DNA from: Tetracentron sinense
Taxonomy: Eukaryota > Streptophyta > Magnoliopsida > Trochodendrales > Trochodendraceae
Direction: 5' to 3'
NCBI GenBank assembly: GCA_015143295.1
Contig: CM026560.1
Span: 6,388,501 to 6,452,500, forward strand
DNA: 64,000 nt
How positions within the stretch are numbered: position 1 is the first letter of the stretch; each line of letters begins with the position of its first letter. The notes under the pieces are model-generated. The model was given only the letters and a program-made list of their open reading frames with translations, did no database searches and was not told where the DNA came from. The position numbers and the translations under genes were made by a program. Of this stretch, positions 1-10,137 are shown in pieces.

Positions 1-2287
1 CAGAACCTGCGGACATAAGAAGTACGGCTGAGCATGGAATACTCAGCGGGTACTAAATACTAACCAACAATTATAGCATAAAAAAATGGCATACATAGAT
101 CAGAAGCAATTCATATATGTTAGAAGGAAACAATTCATATCATACAAGGAAGTAAAGCAATTTATAATCATGCTTGTATTTCGTAGAAAGCCGATAAAAC
201 CTCTTGAAAACATCGTGCACTTGACTTGGCTTGAAATATCTTTTCGTACTTGAAAGCTTGTCTTGTCTATCTTGCTTGATTCTTGTATGTCGTGTCATGT
301 CATGCATGTCATGCGTGCTTGCTTGTGATCATGTAACTTGTGAGATATCCTTGTGAGGTGTACTTGTGAGATGCGCTTGTGAGATGTCTTGAGAGGGAAG
401 GGAGACCCTTCTTTATTCAATGCACTTGCGAGGGAAGGGAGACCCTTCTTCATGATATGTATGTACTTGCGAGGGAAGGGAGGCCCTTCTTCATGATATG
501 CACTTGTGAGTGAGGGGAGACCCCTCGTGGAATGTTGGTTCTTGTCTTCTTGTGAAAAGCGAGGTAACACATATCGTAGGATATGTCCCACCTCTAACCA
601 TGTTCTTGAAAACCTCGATAAATCATGTCATGCATGCCGTGCTCGTGGGAACCGTATACATACTTACATTTGAATTTAAATATTACATTTGGGTAATTTC
701 ACAACACATATAACATCAATGATTGAGCAATGTAATATTCATATCATTTAGGGAAAGCAAGAAAACACACTATCATAGGCCCTAGCAATATCCATAATTA
801 ATTAGGCATGCATTTCCTAATTTACAACTCACTTTATTCACCTTGGCATTTCATCAAACATGGTGTGTTCATTATTCATTATTCATTTAAACCTATATCA
901 TGCTTTTCTAGGTGGGTTATGCTCACATCACACTTGTATGTTCATTATTAGTACAATGCCCTTTCCCATTCATTCATCACATCATCCACACGGCATCCAT
1001 TCGCCAACATCCGCCTCCATTCACCATTCATACCACCAATCTCATAACACATATAGAAGTGAAGGGAAACAAGAAGAAATGAAGGAAAAGAGAGGCTATA
1101 ACTAGGAGGGTAGCAAAGAGTACCGACCTTGATCACGTGAGGAAGAGATCCCCCTTCCAAAAACAACCGTGAGTTGTTGCCCTAGCTTGAGGAGATGCTC
1201 CTCACGAGTGCTTGAGCCGTGATCTTGGTGATCTTGGAGAAAACCAGACTTGCAGAGATCTAGGGTCTCAAAACCCCTTTGATTTCTCTTCCAAAGGCAA
1301 GCCCTAGGTTGGAATCGCCTTCTCCCCTTTCTCCTATTCTCTCAAACTCTCTAAGTGTCGAATGATGCCCTAAAGGCTCGGGTTAAACTCTTAAGGTAAG
1401 AGTGAACCGACCAAAAGACCATGAAACCCTTACTGAAATTTCTGCAAAACGTGAGGACCGAGCACGTTGAGCTGTGAATAGTGCCAAACACGTTGTGCTG
1501 TGAACAGTGCCGAACACGTTGTGCTGTGAACAGTGCCGAACACGTTGTGCGTGAACAGTATCGAACACGTTGTGCCGTGAACAGTGCCGAACACGTTGTG
1601 CTGTGAACAGTGTCGAACACGTTGTGCTCACACGTTGTGCATAGTGCTGAGCTCGTTGTCCGTTGTGTTGTGCCTAGTGCTGAGCTCGTTGTCCGTTGTG
1701 TTGTGGACAGCACTGAGCTCGTTGTCCATTGTGTTGTGTACAACACTGTGCTCGTTGTCCGTTGTGTTGAGCTCGTTGTCCGTTGTGTTGTGTACAACGT
1801 GCCGTTGTGAGCTGCACAACGTACTCGTTGTCTGCTGCACGACGCACCCGTTGTCTGTTGCACGACGCACCCGTTGTCTGTTGCACAACGGATACACAAC
1901 GTATACGTCATCAGAGTACGTTGTCTATGCGTTGTCTGTTGTAGAACGGATACACAACGTATACGTTATCAGAGTACGTTGTCTATGCGTTGTCTGTGCC
2001 TCGTTGTCTATTGCACAACGGATGCACAACGTATACGTTATCAGAGCACGTCCTTAGTGCCTTCCGAGCTACGATTGCCTGCGGGTCCAGACTGTTTTTG
2101 CCATATCTTTTGACTCGTTCGTCCGATTTTGACGATTCAACTTGCGTTGGGTTCGTACTTCGAAAAGGAACATTTCTGATGTTTCAGAATTTCTAATTTC
2201 TTCCTTCTTTATTAATTATACCTCTTTAAAGGCAACATGGCAACGAAAGTGTCATGCATTAACTGTGAAAAGGTCCGGGGCTCTACA
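1..2287 (-). mobile_element. LTR of Tekay family A, copy A1 (5' part of LTR on minus strand; cut by window edge)
   Basis: On the minus strand this LTR begins TGTAGAGCCCC at 2287 and runs off the window at base 1. It matches the other family A LTRs (7023-9683, 10138-12805, 13260-15891, 42582-45261) along its length. From its start it holds a U3 block at about 2060-2200, palindromic AACGTATACGTY units at 1890-2050, GTTGTG-rich repeats at about 1640-1880, a 26-bp tandem array at about 1466-1632, and hairpin repeats at about 380-530. It is not next to a polypurine tract: it abuts the pol body through the target duplication GAGCT (2288-2292). It is therefore an LTR inserted into a family A element, not that element's own 3' LTR. 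The start of the MSAG small ORF lies at its cut end (ATG on minus at 16-14). Confidence 0.85.
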
Positions 2288-2292
2288 GAGCT
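2288..2292. repeat. Target-site duplication GAGCT, right copy
   Basis: These five bases follow the LTR end (CTACA) and precede the pol coding sequence. The same pentamer ends the pol 3' fragments at 10133-10137 and 13255-13259, just before LTR starts. In an uninterrupted pol, such as element B, the corresponding point is the [13 protein letters not shown] segment. Confidence 0.8.
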
Positions 2293-5265
2293 TGCCTCGC
2301 TTTCCAAATCTCATGATCCCTTTGCTAGGAGATACTTTCACAAAAACTTGATCCCCTACTTGAAATTCCAAGTCCCTACGGCGTGTGTCCGCATAACTTT
2401 TCTGGCGATCTTGAGCGGCTTTCAATCGATCCCGAATGATCTTAATCGTGTTTGCAGTTTGCTCAATCAACTCCGGACCAAGTACCTTCCTTTCTCCTAC
2501 CTCATCCCAATAGAGAGGAGACCTACAACTTCGCCCATACAAGGCCTCAAATGGTGCCATTTGGATACTCGCCTGATAGCTGTTAATATAGGCGAATTCA
2601 ACCAAAGGCAAGTGCTCTTCCCAACTGCCTCTGAAATCCAACATACAAGCCCGAAGCATGTCTTCAATGACTTGGTTCACTCTCTCGGTTTGTCCATCCG
2701 TCTGTGGATGAAAAGCGGTGCTGAAATCAAGTCGGGAACCCATAGCCTCCTGGAAGATTTTCCAGAATCGTGATGTGAATCTTGGATCCCGATCTGACAC
2801 AATACTAACGGGCACTCCGTGCAACCTCACCACTTCCTTGATGTACAAAACGGCTAACTGACTAGAGTTGAAAGTAGTTCGGTAAGGTAAGAAGTGTGCA
2901 GACTTTTTCAGACGATCCACTACTACCCATATAGCATCTGAGCTCCTTGCCGTCTTTGGCAAGCCAACTATGAAATCCATGGATATGTTCTCCCATTTCC
3001 ACTCGGGAATCGGAAGGGACTGTAATAGACCTGCGGGCCGCATGTGTTCTGCTTTTACCTGTTGACGCACCAAGCACCGTGCTACATATTCCACAACCTC
3101 CCTCTTCATATTCTGCCACCAAAAGTGACTCTTGAGGTTCCAGTACATCTTTGTACCCCCTGGATGCACTGTGTACTTCGAACGGTGTGCTTCATCCAAA
3201 ATCTCTCTTCGAAGATCTGCATTGGCTGGGACGCACAGCCTTCCCTTGAATGTGATAGCACCCCGACTAGTGAGAGAGAAGTCCTCACTACCCTTTGCAA
3301 CTTCCTTGTCCCGATAAGCCAACAATTCAGCATCCGTGGCTTGGTATTCTTGGATCAAATCTATAATGTATGGCCGAACCGTAACATTTGCCAAGGTAGG
3401 ACCATGGACAGAGTTATTCACACTGATGTCCAGGTTTGCCAAATCTTCTAGTAGTTTCCATTCTTGAACCAACATGTGTGCTAACAACCCCTGAGGTCTT
3501 CTACTCAAAGCATCAGCCACTACATTTGCTTTACCCAGGTGGTATTGAATGGTACAATCATAGTCTTTCAAAAATTCCATCCAACGCTGTTGCCTTAGAT
3601 TCAATTCCTTTTGGGAAAAGAGGTACTTGAGACTCTTGTGATCGGTAAACACATAGAACTCCACCCCATAAAGGTAATGACGCCAAATCTTAAGTGCAAA
3701 CACGACCGCCGCAAGCTCCAAGTCGTGCGTGGGATAATTCTTCTTATGCTCCTTCAATTGCCTTGATGCATAGGCAATGACTTTCTTGTGCTGCATGAGT
3801 ACACACCCAAGTCCAACGTGTGAGGCATCACTATACACCTCATACCCATAAGGTCCAGATGGCACAGTAAGGACAGGGGCTGTAGTAAGCCTCTTCTTCA
3901 GTTCTGTGAAACTGATCTCGCACTTATCACTCCATACAAACTTGGCGTTCTTCCTTGTTAGGTAAGTGAGCGGTGCTGCAAGGCTAGAGAAACCCTCTAC
4001 GAATCTCCTGTAGTAGCCTGCCAACCCAAGAAAGCTGTGTATCTCAGTAACACTCTTGGGCCTCGCCCAACTCATAACTGCTTTGATCTTCTTTGGATCT
4101 ACCGAGATACCTTTTGCAGAAACAACGTGGCCTAGGAATGCCACCTCTTCCAACCAAAACTCACACTTGCTAAGTTTGGCGTACAGCTTGTGCTCTCTTA
4201 GCATTTCCAAAGCAAGGCATAGGTCGCGTGTGTGATCTTCCCGTGTCTGGGAATAGACCAAAATGTCATCAACAAATACAATCACGCACCTATCAAGATA
4301 TGGCCGGAACACCCGGTTCATCAAATCCATAAAGGCAGCCGGCGCGTTCGTGAGTCCAAAAGGCATCACCAAGAACTCGTAGTGTCCATACCGAGTCCTG
4401 AAAGCAGTTTTGGGAACATCTTCCACCTTAATCTTCAACTGGTGATAACCCGATCGAAGGTCTATCTTCGAGAAAAATCTTGCTCCCTTCAACTGATCGA
4501 ACAAGTCATCAATCCTAGGCAAGGGATACCTATTCTTTATAGTGACTTTGTTCAATTGCCTGTAATCGACGCACATCCGCATCGAGCCATCTTTCTTCTT
4601 AACAAACAACACCGGGGCACCCCACGGTGAGACACTTGGTCGAATGAAACTAAGACCTTGTAATTCTTCCAACTGGGTCTTTAACTCTTTGAGTTCAATA
4701 GGGGCCATTCTATACGGAGCCCTGAAAACAGGAGCTGTGCCTGGTGCAAGCTCGATCACAAACACAATCTCCCTGTTTGGAGGCAATCCTGGCAACTCCT
4801 CTGGAAATACATCCAGGAACTCACTCACAACCGGAATAGTCGATGAGTCCTTTGCCTCGGGGTTAGCTAAGCTCAACGCCGCAAAACGAGCAATATATCT
4901 ACTTTTCAACCCGTGAAAGTGGAATGGTTTTCCTTCTACTGGTTTGAAGAGTACCATTTTCTCAAAGCAAGCTACATGCCCATGATGTGCTGCTAACCAA
5001 TCCATTCCCAATATAACATCAAAGTCTTGGAATCCAAGGACGATGAGATCAACCGCCAACTCGTGGCTTCCAACTTGGACCACACTATTTCTATACACTT
5101 TATCTGCCAATACTGTTTTGTCGAGAGGAGTCGAAATGGCTAACTCCGGTTCTAGCTGACTTGGCTCTACAGAAAAGCCTTCTGAAAAACTCGGCGATAC
5201 AAATGAATGAGTAGACCCGGTATAAATTAACACTCGAGCCAACTACTCATTGACTAGTAGGGTTC
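2293..5265 (-). pseudogene. pol: Tekay family A pol (protease, RT, RNase H, integrase), 3' end removed
   Basis: Second exon of the Gag-Pol polyprotein of a Del/Tekay chromovirus, which copies element RNA to DNA and integrates it. In order: an aspartic protease region that reads LIYTGST, with Tyr in place of the catalytic Asp of LIDTGST; RT with FVDD; RNase H (EVYSDAS); integrase zinc finger and the D-D-E core ([22 protein letters not shown]). A TAG stop at 5243-5245 directly precedes the protease; copy C has TAT there. The second Cys of the integrase HHCC finger is Arg (CLVRQQ; element B has CLVCQQ). The frame leaves pol at 2293, where the A1 LTR interrupts it after GKRGKL, so the integrase tail and chromodomain are missing. 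Pieces with that missing end lie at 9684-10137 and 12806-13259. The element cannot be autonomous. Confidence 0.9.
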
Positions 5266-5413
5266 CTGAAATTTTAACTAGCGGAGTTAATCCATGCATC
5301 AACAGTGTATACATGTAGGTATATATACATATATAACATGCCAAGTACGTACACAATCAATTTATACTTAACAGTTTAATTTACGGATAATTAAATAAGC
5401 TACAACTGCATAC
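5266..5413 (-). other. Putative gag-pol intron of Tekay family A (148 nt)
   Basis: On the minus strand the gag codons for VVQG are cut at CAAG|GTATGC and the segment ends TTAAAATTTCAG|GAACC. Joining the flanks puts gag in frame with the pol residues LLVNE that precede the protease. Left in place, the segment ends Gag four codons after the donor (VVQG, then MQL and TAG at 5400) and has a TGA in the pol frame. A branch-point-like TTAAC lies about 25 nt before the acceptor. Copy C has the same 148-nt segment at 62107-62254, and the related family B has a 134-nt segment at the same codon. Splicing is inferred; no transcript was seen. Confidence 0.65.
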
Positions 5414-6662
5414 CTTGCACTACATTGTCAGATGCAAGTGCATCACCCTCTGTTAAGGCAAAAACTCGCCCCTGGTTCGCCAGACGAGACTGAGGTGTAG
5501 ACCGGGTAGTCTGAGATGTCGCCTGATACGATCCTGCTGGGCGTGCTAGTGGCCTAATCCCCTGAGACTGGCCTGGTAAATGCCGACTGGGGCAATCCCT
5601 GATCATATGGCCCTGGCGACCACAATGAAAACATCCACCCGATGCTCTTCGGCAATCTCCTGCCGGGTGCCTTCGGTCGCATGAAGTGCAGACCTCGTGT
5701 GTATAAGTCGGAGGGGCCGGAGGTGAAGCATACCTCATCATCTGAGGTGCAATAGGCCATGGGGCCAGAAGATCCCGAGGTCGCGGTGCCTGAGGCATAT
5801 ACTGCCGTGGAGCTGGAGGCGCATAAGATGGCCTCATTGGTGGTGCTGGCCACGCATACTGATAAGGGCCGGTACGAGCCCGCCTCTCTAGAGGTGCTGA
5901 ACTACTGGATTGGCCTCTCGTCAATTCCCTCTTCTTGGACACCGCCTCAGAGTTGGTCTCAACCAACAAGGCTTTATCCACCACTTCAGCGTAAGTGGCG
6001 TGCCTAAAGACCGATACTTTCTCCATGATGACATCCTTGAGTCCTTGCTCAAACCTCCTCGCCTTCATTGCCTCAGTGGCAATCATATGTGTCGCGAAGC
6101 GTGATAGCTCCGAGAACTTGGCCTCATAAGCGGCCACAGACATCGAACCTTGCTCAAGGTTGATGAATTCTCTCTCTTTCTTTTCCCGTGCTCCAATTGG
6201 AAAATACTTCTTGTAAAAAATATCTTTGAACTCCTCCCAAGTCCAAGGTTGACCTTGCATGGTCAAGTCCCGCGTCCTAAATGCGGACAACCACCAATGG
6301 TGGGCTTCACCTTCTAGCATGAAAACTGCCCATGCTACTCTATCCTCCTCTGTAGGTGAGAGGACCGCAAAGATCTTCTCCATCTGGAGGATCCATGCCT
6401 CCGCAGCAAGAGGGTCCACACTCCCAGGGAAGGGTGGAGGCCTCAATCTCCTGAATGCCTCAACTCCAGCGGTACGATGTACTGGAGCTGCGGGCGGTGG
6501 AGTAGGTGCCGCCGATGATGGTATAGTCTGCCGAGCTGCCAGTATGGCGAGTGTCTCAGCAATAGAGCCTAAGACCTGAGAGAGGTCCGGCTGCTCATCC
6601 TCATCCCGTGAAGAAGAGGAAGCTCTGGTATGTGGTCCACGACCCCGTGTGTTCCGTCTCAT
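5400..6662 (-). CDS. gag: Gag of Tekay family A (element body A)
   Basis: Capsid/nucleocapsid protein of 420 residues that would package element RNA in cytoplasmic particles. It starts at MRRNTRGRG, the start shared with element C and with an internal Met of element B. A retrotransposon gag domain spans about residues 65-230 (AEAWILQMEKIF, HHWWLSAF, FYKKYFP, EFINLEQGSMSVAAYEAKFSELSRFA). A proline-rich linker follows, then one CCHC knuckle, CFHCGRQGHMIRDC, near residue 345. The last coding block, GRVFALTEGDA...VVQG, is the usual Tekay gag-protease linker. In unspliced RNA it ends at TAG, 5400-5402. The frame is intact although the linked pol is dead. Confidence 0.9.
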   Translation of the reverse strand: MRRNTRGRGPHTRASSSSRDEDEQPDLSQVLGSIAETLAILAARQTIPSSAAPTPPPAAPVHRTAGVEAFRRLRPPPFPGSVDPLAAEAWILQMEKIFAVLSPTEEDRVAWAVFMLEGEAHHWWLSAFRTRDLTMQGQPWTWEEFKDIFYKKYFPIGAREKKEREFINLEQGSMSVAAYEAKFSELSRFATHMIATEAMKARRFEQGLKDVIMEKVSVFRHATYAEVVDKALLVETNSEAVSKKRELTRGQSSSSAPLERRARTGPYQYAWPAPPMRPSYAPPAPRQYMPQAPRPRDLLAPWPIAPQMMRYASPPAPPTYTHEVCTSCDRRHPAGDCRRASGGCFHCGRQGHMIRDCPSRHLPGQSQGIRPLARPAGSYQATSQTTRSTPQSRLANQGRVFALTEGDALASDNVVQGMQL

Positions 6663-7022
6663 GACTAAAGTCCTGAGAATAATAACACCACATGAGTCTA
6701 ACTTGCAACCACAGTTTATTTCAATGCCATTTCACAATAATTCAATTTGTATTAGTTGTATAATACTAATACACATCACATCAAGTCATCAGAGTATTCA
6801 TCACATTATACTTATACTTTAGTGTTCAGGCGTACCTAGGACCGTACTTGGTTAAAGCAACCATTTTAGAATAAGACTAAAGTTTAGTCTTAAACTTGGA
6901 ACCCGACTCGTTCCAGACTCACTTCCTTCCTAACTTGTTTCCTAACATATGCTCTTGTCAAGCCGTGGTATAAGATTCTAAGTGACCCTAGAGACCTAAA
7001 GCCTAAGCTCTGATACCACTTC
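6663..7022 (-). other. 5' leader of element body A with tRNA-Met primer site
   Basis: Untranslated leader between the 5' LTR (right side) and gag. The minus strand reads TGGTATCAGAGC at 7018-7007, complementary to the 3' end of plant initiator tRNA-Met, separated from the LTR end by GAAG. No coding sequence is visible in the remaining 340 bases. Confidence 0.85.
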
Positions 7023-9683
7023 TGTCGCGACCCAAAACCCACCCTAGGAGTTAGAGTGAACCTTGGACGACTAATCATGACTTGCTTGACAACCAACCTG
7101 CAAAAACCCACAGAGCATATACAATAGAGGATATAAACAGCGGAAACATACTCTAACATAGCACAGCGGAAGTCTAAACAAACCTCTATGTATATACGAA
7201 TCCAAGTTTACACAAAAGGAATCCAAAAGAAAGTGCGGACAGACCCGCCAAAATACATGAATGTATATCTCTCATCTCACCCACAGCTATTCCACTCAGA
7301 ATCTACAACCACCTAATGGTAACCCTCTACTGGAGGTTCCTCCAAAGGCTCCTCGACGTACTCCTCCTCCACCCATGGACCAGGAGCACAGACATCAAAT
7401 GGAGCAGCAGCTCCCTCAGAACCTGCCGACATAAGAAGTACGGCTGAGCATGGAATACTCAGCGGGTACTAAATACTAACCAACAATTATAGCATAAAAA
7501 AATGGCATACATAGATCAGAAGCAATTCATATATGTTAGAAGGAAACAATTCATATCATACAAGGAAGTAAAGCAATTTATAATCATGCTTGTATTTCGT
7601 AGAAAGCCGATAAAACCTCTTGAAAACATCGTGCACTTGACTTGGCTTGAAACATCTTTTCGTACTTGAAAGCTTGTCTTGTCTATCTTGCTTGATTCTT
7701 GTATGTCGTGTCATGTCATGCATGTCATGCGTGCTTGCTTGTGATCATGTAACTTGTGAGATATCCTTGTGAGGTGTACTTGTGAGATGCGCTTGTGAGA
7801 TGCCTTGAGAGGGAAGGGAGACCCTTCTTTATGCAATGCACTTGCGAGTGAAGGGAGACCCTTCTTCATGATATGTATGTACGTGCGAGGGAAGGGAGGC
7901 CCTTCTTCATGATATGCACTTGGGAGTGAGGGGAGACCCCTCGTGGAATGTTGGTTCTTGTCTTCTTATGAAAAGCGAGGTAAAACATATCGTAGAATAT
8001 GTCCCACCTCTAACCATGTTCTTGAAAACCTCGATAAATCATGTCATGCATGCCGTGCTCGTGGGAAACCGTGTACATACTTGCATTTGAATTTAAATAT
8101 GACATTTGGGTAATTTTACACCACATATAACATCAATGATTGAGCAATGTAATATTCATATCATTTAGGGAAAGCAAGAAAACACGCTATCATAGGCCCT
8201 AGCAATATCCATAATTTATTAGGCATGCATTTCCTAATTTACAACTCACTTATTTCACCTTGGCATTTCATCAAACATGGTGTGTTCATTATTCATCATT
8301 CATTTAAACCTAAATCATGCTTTTCTAGGTGGGTTATGCTCACATCACACTTGTATGTTCATTATTAGTACAATGCCCTTTCCCATTCATTCATTACATC
8401 ATCCACACGGCATCCATTCGCCAACATCCACCTCCATTCACCATTCATACCACCAATCTCATAACACATATATAAGCGAAGGAAAACAAGAAGAAATAAA
8501 GGAAAAGAGAAGCTATAACTAGGAGGGTAGCAAAGAGTACCGACCTTGAAGAAATGAGGAAGAAATCCCCTTCCAAAAACAACCGTGAGTTGCTGCCCTA
8601 GCTTGAGGAGATGCTCCTCACGAGTGCTTGAGCCGTGACCTTGGAGAAAACCGGACTTGAAGTGATCTAGGGTCTCAAAACCCTTTGATTTCTCTCCCAA
8701 AGACAAGCCCTAGGTTGGAATCCCCTTCTCCCCTTTCTCCTATTCTCTCAAACTCTCTAAGTGTCGAATGATGCCCTAAAGGCTCGGGCAAGACTCATAA
8801 GGTAAGAGTAAACCGACCAAAAGACCACAATACCCTTACTGAAATTTTTGCAAAACGTGAGGACCGAGCACGTTGAGCTGTGAATAGTGCCAAACACGTT
8901 GTGCTGTGAACAGTGCCGAACACGTTGTGCTGTGAACAGTGCCGAACACGTTGTGTTGTGAACAGTATCGAACACGTTGTGCTGTGAACAGTGCCGAACA
9001 CGTTGTGCTATGAACAGTGTCGAACACGTTGTGCTGTGAACAGTGCCGAACACGTTGTGCTGTGAACAGTGCCGAACACGTTGTGCTCACACGTTGTGCA
9101 TAGTGCTGAGCTCGTTGTCCGTTATATTGTGCCTAGTGCTGAGCCCGTTGTCCATTGTGTTGTGTATAGCACTGAGCTCGTTGTCCGTTGTGTTGTGTAC
9201 AACGTGCCCTTGTGAGCTGCACAACGTACACGTTGTCTGCTGCACGACGCACCCGTTGTCTGTTGCACAACGGATACACAACGTATACGTCATCAGAGTA
9301 CGTTGTCTATGCGTTGTCTGTGCCTCGTTGTCTGTTGCACAATGGATACACAACGTATACGTTATCAGAGTACGTTGTCTATGCGTTGTCTGTGCCTCGT
9401 TGTCTGTTGCACAACGGATGCACAACGTATACGTTATCAGAGCACGTCCTTAGTGCCGTCCGAGCTACGATTGCCTGCGGGTCCAGACCTTTTTGGCCAT
9501 ATCTTTTGACTCGTTCGTCCGATTTTGACGATTCAACTTGCGTTGGGTTCGTACTTCGAAAAGGAACATTTCTGACATTTTGGAATTTCCAATTTCTTCC
9601 TTATTTATTAATTATACCTCTTTAAAAGCAACATGGCAACGAAAGTGTCATGCATTAACTGTGAAAAGGTCCGGGGCTCTACA
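7023..9683 (-). mobile_element. LTR of Tekay family A, copy A2 (2661 bp), shared by two partial elements
   Basis: Complete LTR, TGTAGAGCCCC at 9683 to TCGCGACA at 7023 on the minus strand. The primer site lies on its left and a polypurine tract plus pol 3' end on its right. It therefore serves as 5' LTR of the body at 2293-7022 and as 3' LTR of the fragment at 9684-10137, the arrangement expected after unequal recombination between LTRs. The 26-bp repeat array is at about 8870-9086, hairpin repeats at about 7800-7940, palindromes AACGTATACGTY near 9280-9440, and the MSAG small ORF at 7313-7432. Confidence 0.9.
7313..7432 (-). CDS. Small acidic ORF inside LTR A2 (39 aa, MSAG...PWVEEEYVEE...)
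   Basis: The minus-strand ATG at 7432 lies 9 bases past the conserved stem-loop GCTGAG-N9-CTCAGC and opens a 39-codon ORF ending TAG at 7315-7313. The peptide starts MSAG, has a central PWVEEEYVEE block, many Glu residues and no Lys or Arg. Family B encodes MSAG and PWVEEEYVEE at the same LTR position with different third bases (GTG/GTC, TAC/TAT, GTC/GTA) and no residue change in that block. The function is unknown. In 5' LTR transcripts it could act as an upstream ORF before gag, or it could be a chance conserved DNA or RNA element. No homologue was recognised. Confidence 0.45.
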   Translation of the reverse strand: MSAGSEGAAAPFDVCAPGPWVEEEYVEEPLEEPPVEGYH

Positions 9684-9698
9684 TCCTCCCCCCCTTAC
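9684..9698 (-). other. Polypurine tract of pol fragment 1
   Basis: The minus strand reads a G7-centred purine run directly before the LTR start TGTAGAG. It is the plus-strand DNA priming site of reverse transcription and marks LTR A2 as a 3' LTR for the sequence on its right. Confidence 0.85.
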
Positions 9699-10137
9699 AA
9701 AAATTTCGTCCACAAAATTTAGATGCTACTTGCATTACAAACCAAACAGAAATTTACAAGTCATATACAAACTTATACAAAAACTCATTCAATTAATTCT
9801 GGGTACTTTGCTTTGACTTCGGCTTCACGCTCCCATGTAGCTTCTTCCCGAGCATGGTGTTGCCATTGCACAAGAACCAAAGGGATTGTCTTGTTGCGAA
9901 GCACCTGATCTCTTTGATCCAAAATCTGAACCGGCTTTTCAATCAAGGTGAGGTCCTCTCGAATCTCCAACGGTTCCAAGTCTATGACATGCGAAGGATC
10001 CGCAATGTACTTCCGAAGCATAGATACATGGAAGACGTTGTGAACTGCGGCCATGTGAGGTGGGAGAGCTACCCTGTAAGCAACCTCACCAACTCGTGTG
10101 ATAATCTCGAAAGGCCCAACATACCGAGGACTGAGCT
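9699..10137 (-). pseudogene. pol: Tekay family A pol 3' fragment 1 (integrase tail plus chromodomain)
   Basis: This is the pol end that the body at 2293-5265 lacks. It starts at [11 protein letters not shown] on the right and ends at a stop at 9785, followed by about 85 bases of untranslated sequence. It encodes the integrase C-terminal GPFEII block, [12 protein letters not shown], and a chromodomain-like tail ([20 protein letters not shown]) that in chromoviruses directs integration to particular chromatin. Its right edge is the target duplication GAGCT, then LTR A3. It has no promoter or start of its own. Confidence 0.9.
10133..10137. repeat. Target-site duplication GAGCT, left copy (first)
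   Basis: These are the last five bases of pol fragment 1 before LTR A3 (TGTCGCGACC). They pair with the GAGCT at 2288-2292 on the other side of the inserted LTR in the ancestral arrangement. Confidence 0.8.

Noticed and set aside
860-1105. 81-residue plus-strand frame conserved in all family A LTR copies (also 8277, 11399, 14522, and inverse at 43754)
   Set aside because: It is antisense to the element and its conservation follows from LTR copying. It has no counterpart in family B, unlike the MSAG ORF.
1351-2113. Several long frames on both strands in the GTTGTG repeats of family A LTRs (also near 8757-9625, 11797-12747, 14920-15725, 43032-43534)
   Set aside because: They encode low-complexity repeats such as VHSTTC and SLSVVL, appear in many frames at once, and change with repeat copy number.
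7007-7018. tRNA gene at the primer sites (also 28534, 37917, 51947, 63848)
   Set aside because: Only the 12-14 nt complementary to the tRNA-Met 3' end are present; no cloverleaf.
8870-9086. CRISPR-like array (26-bp repeats)
   Set aside because: Units are directly adjacent with no unique spacers, and lie inside a plant LTR.
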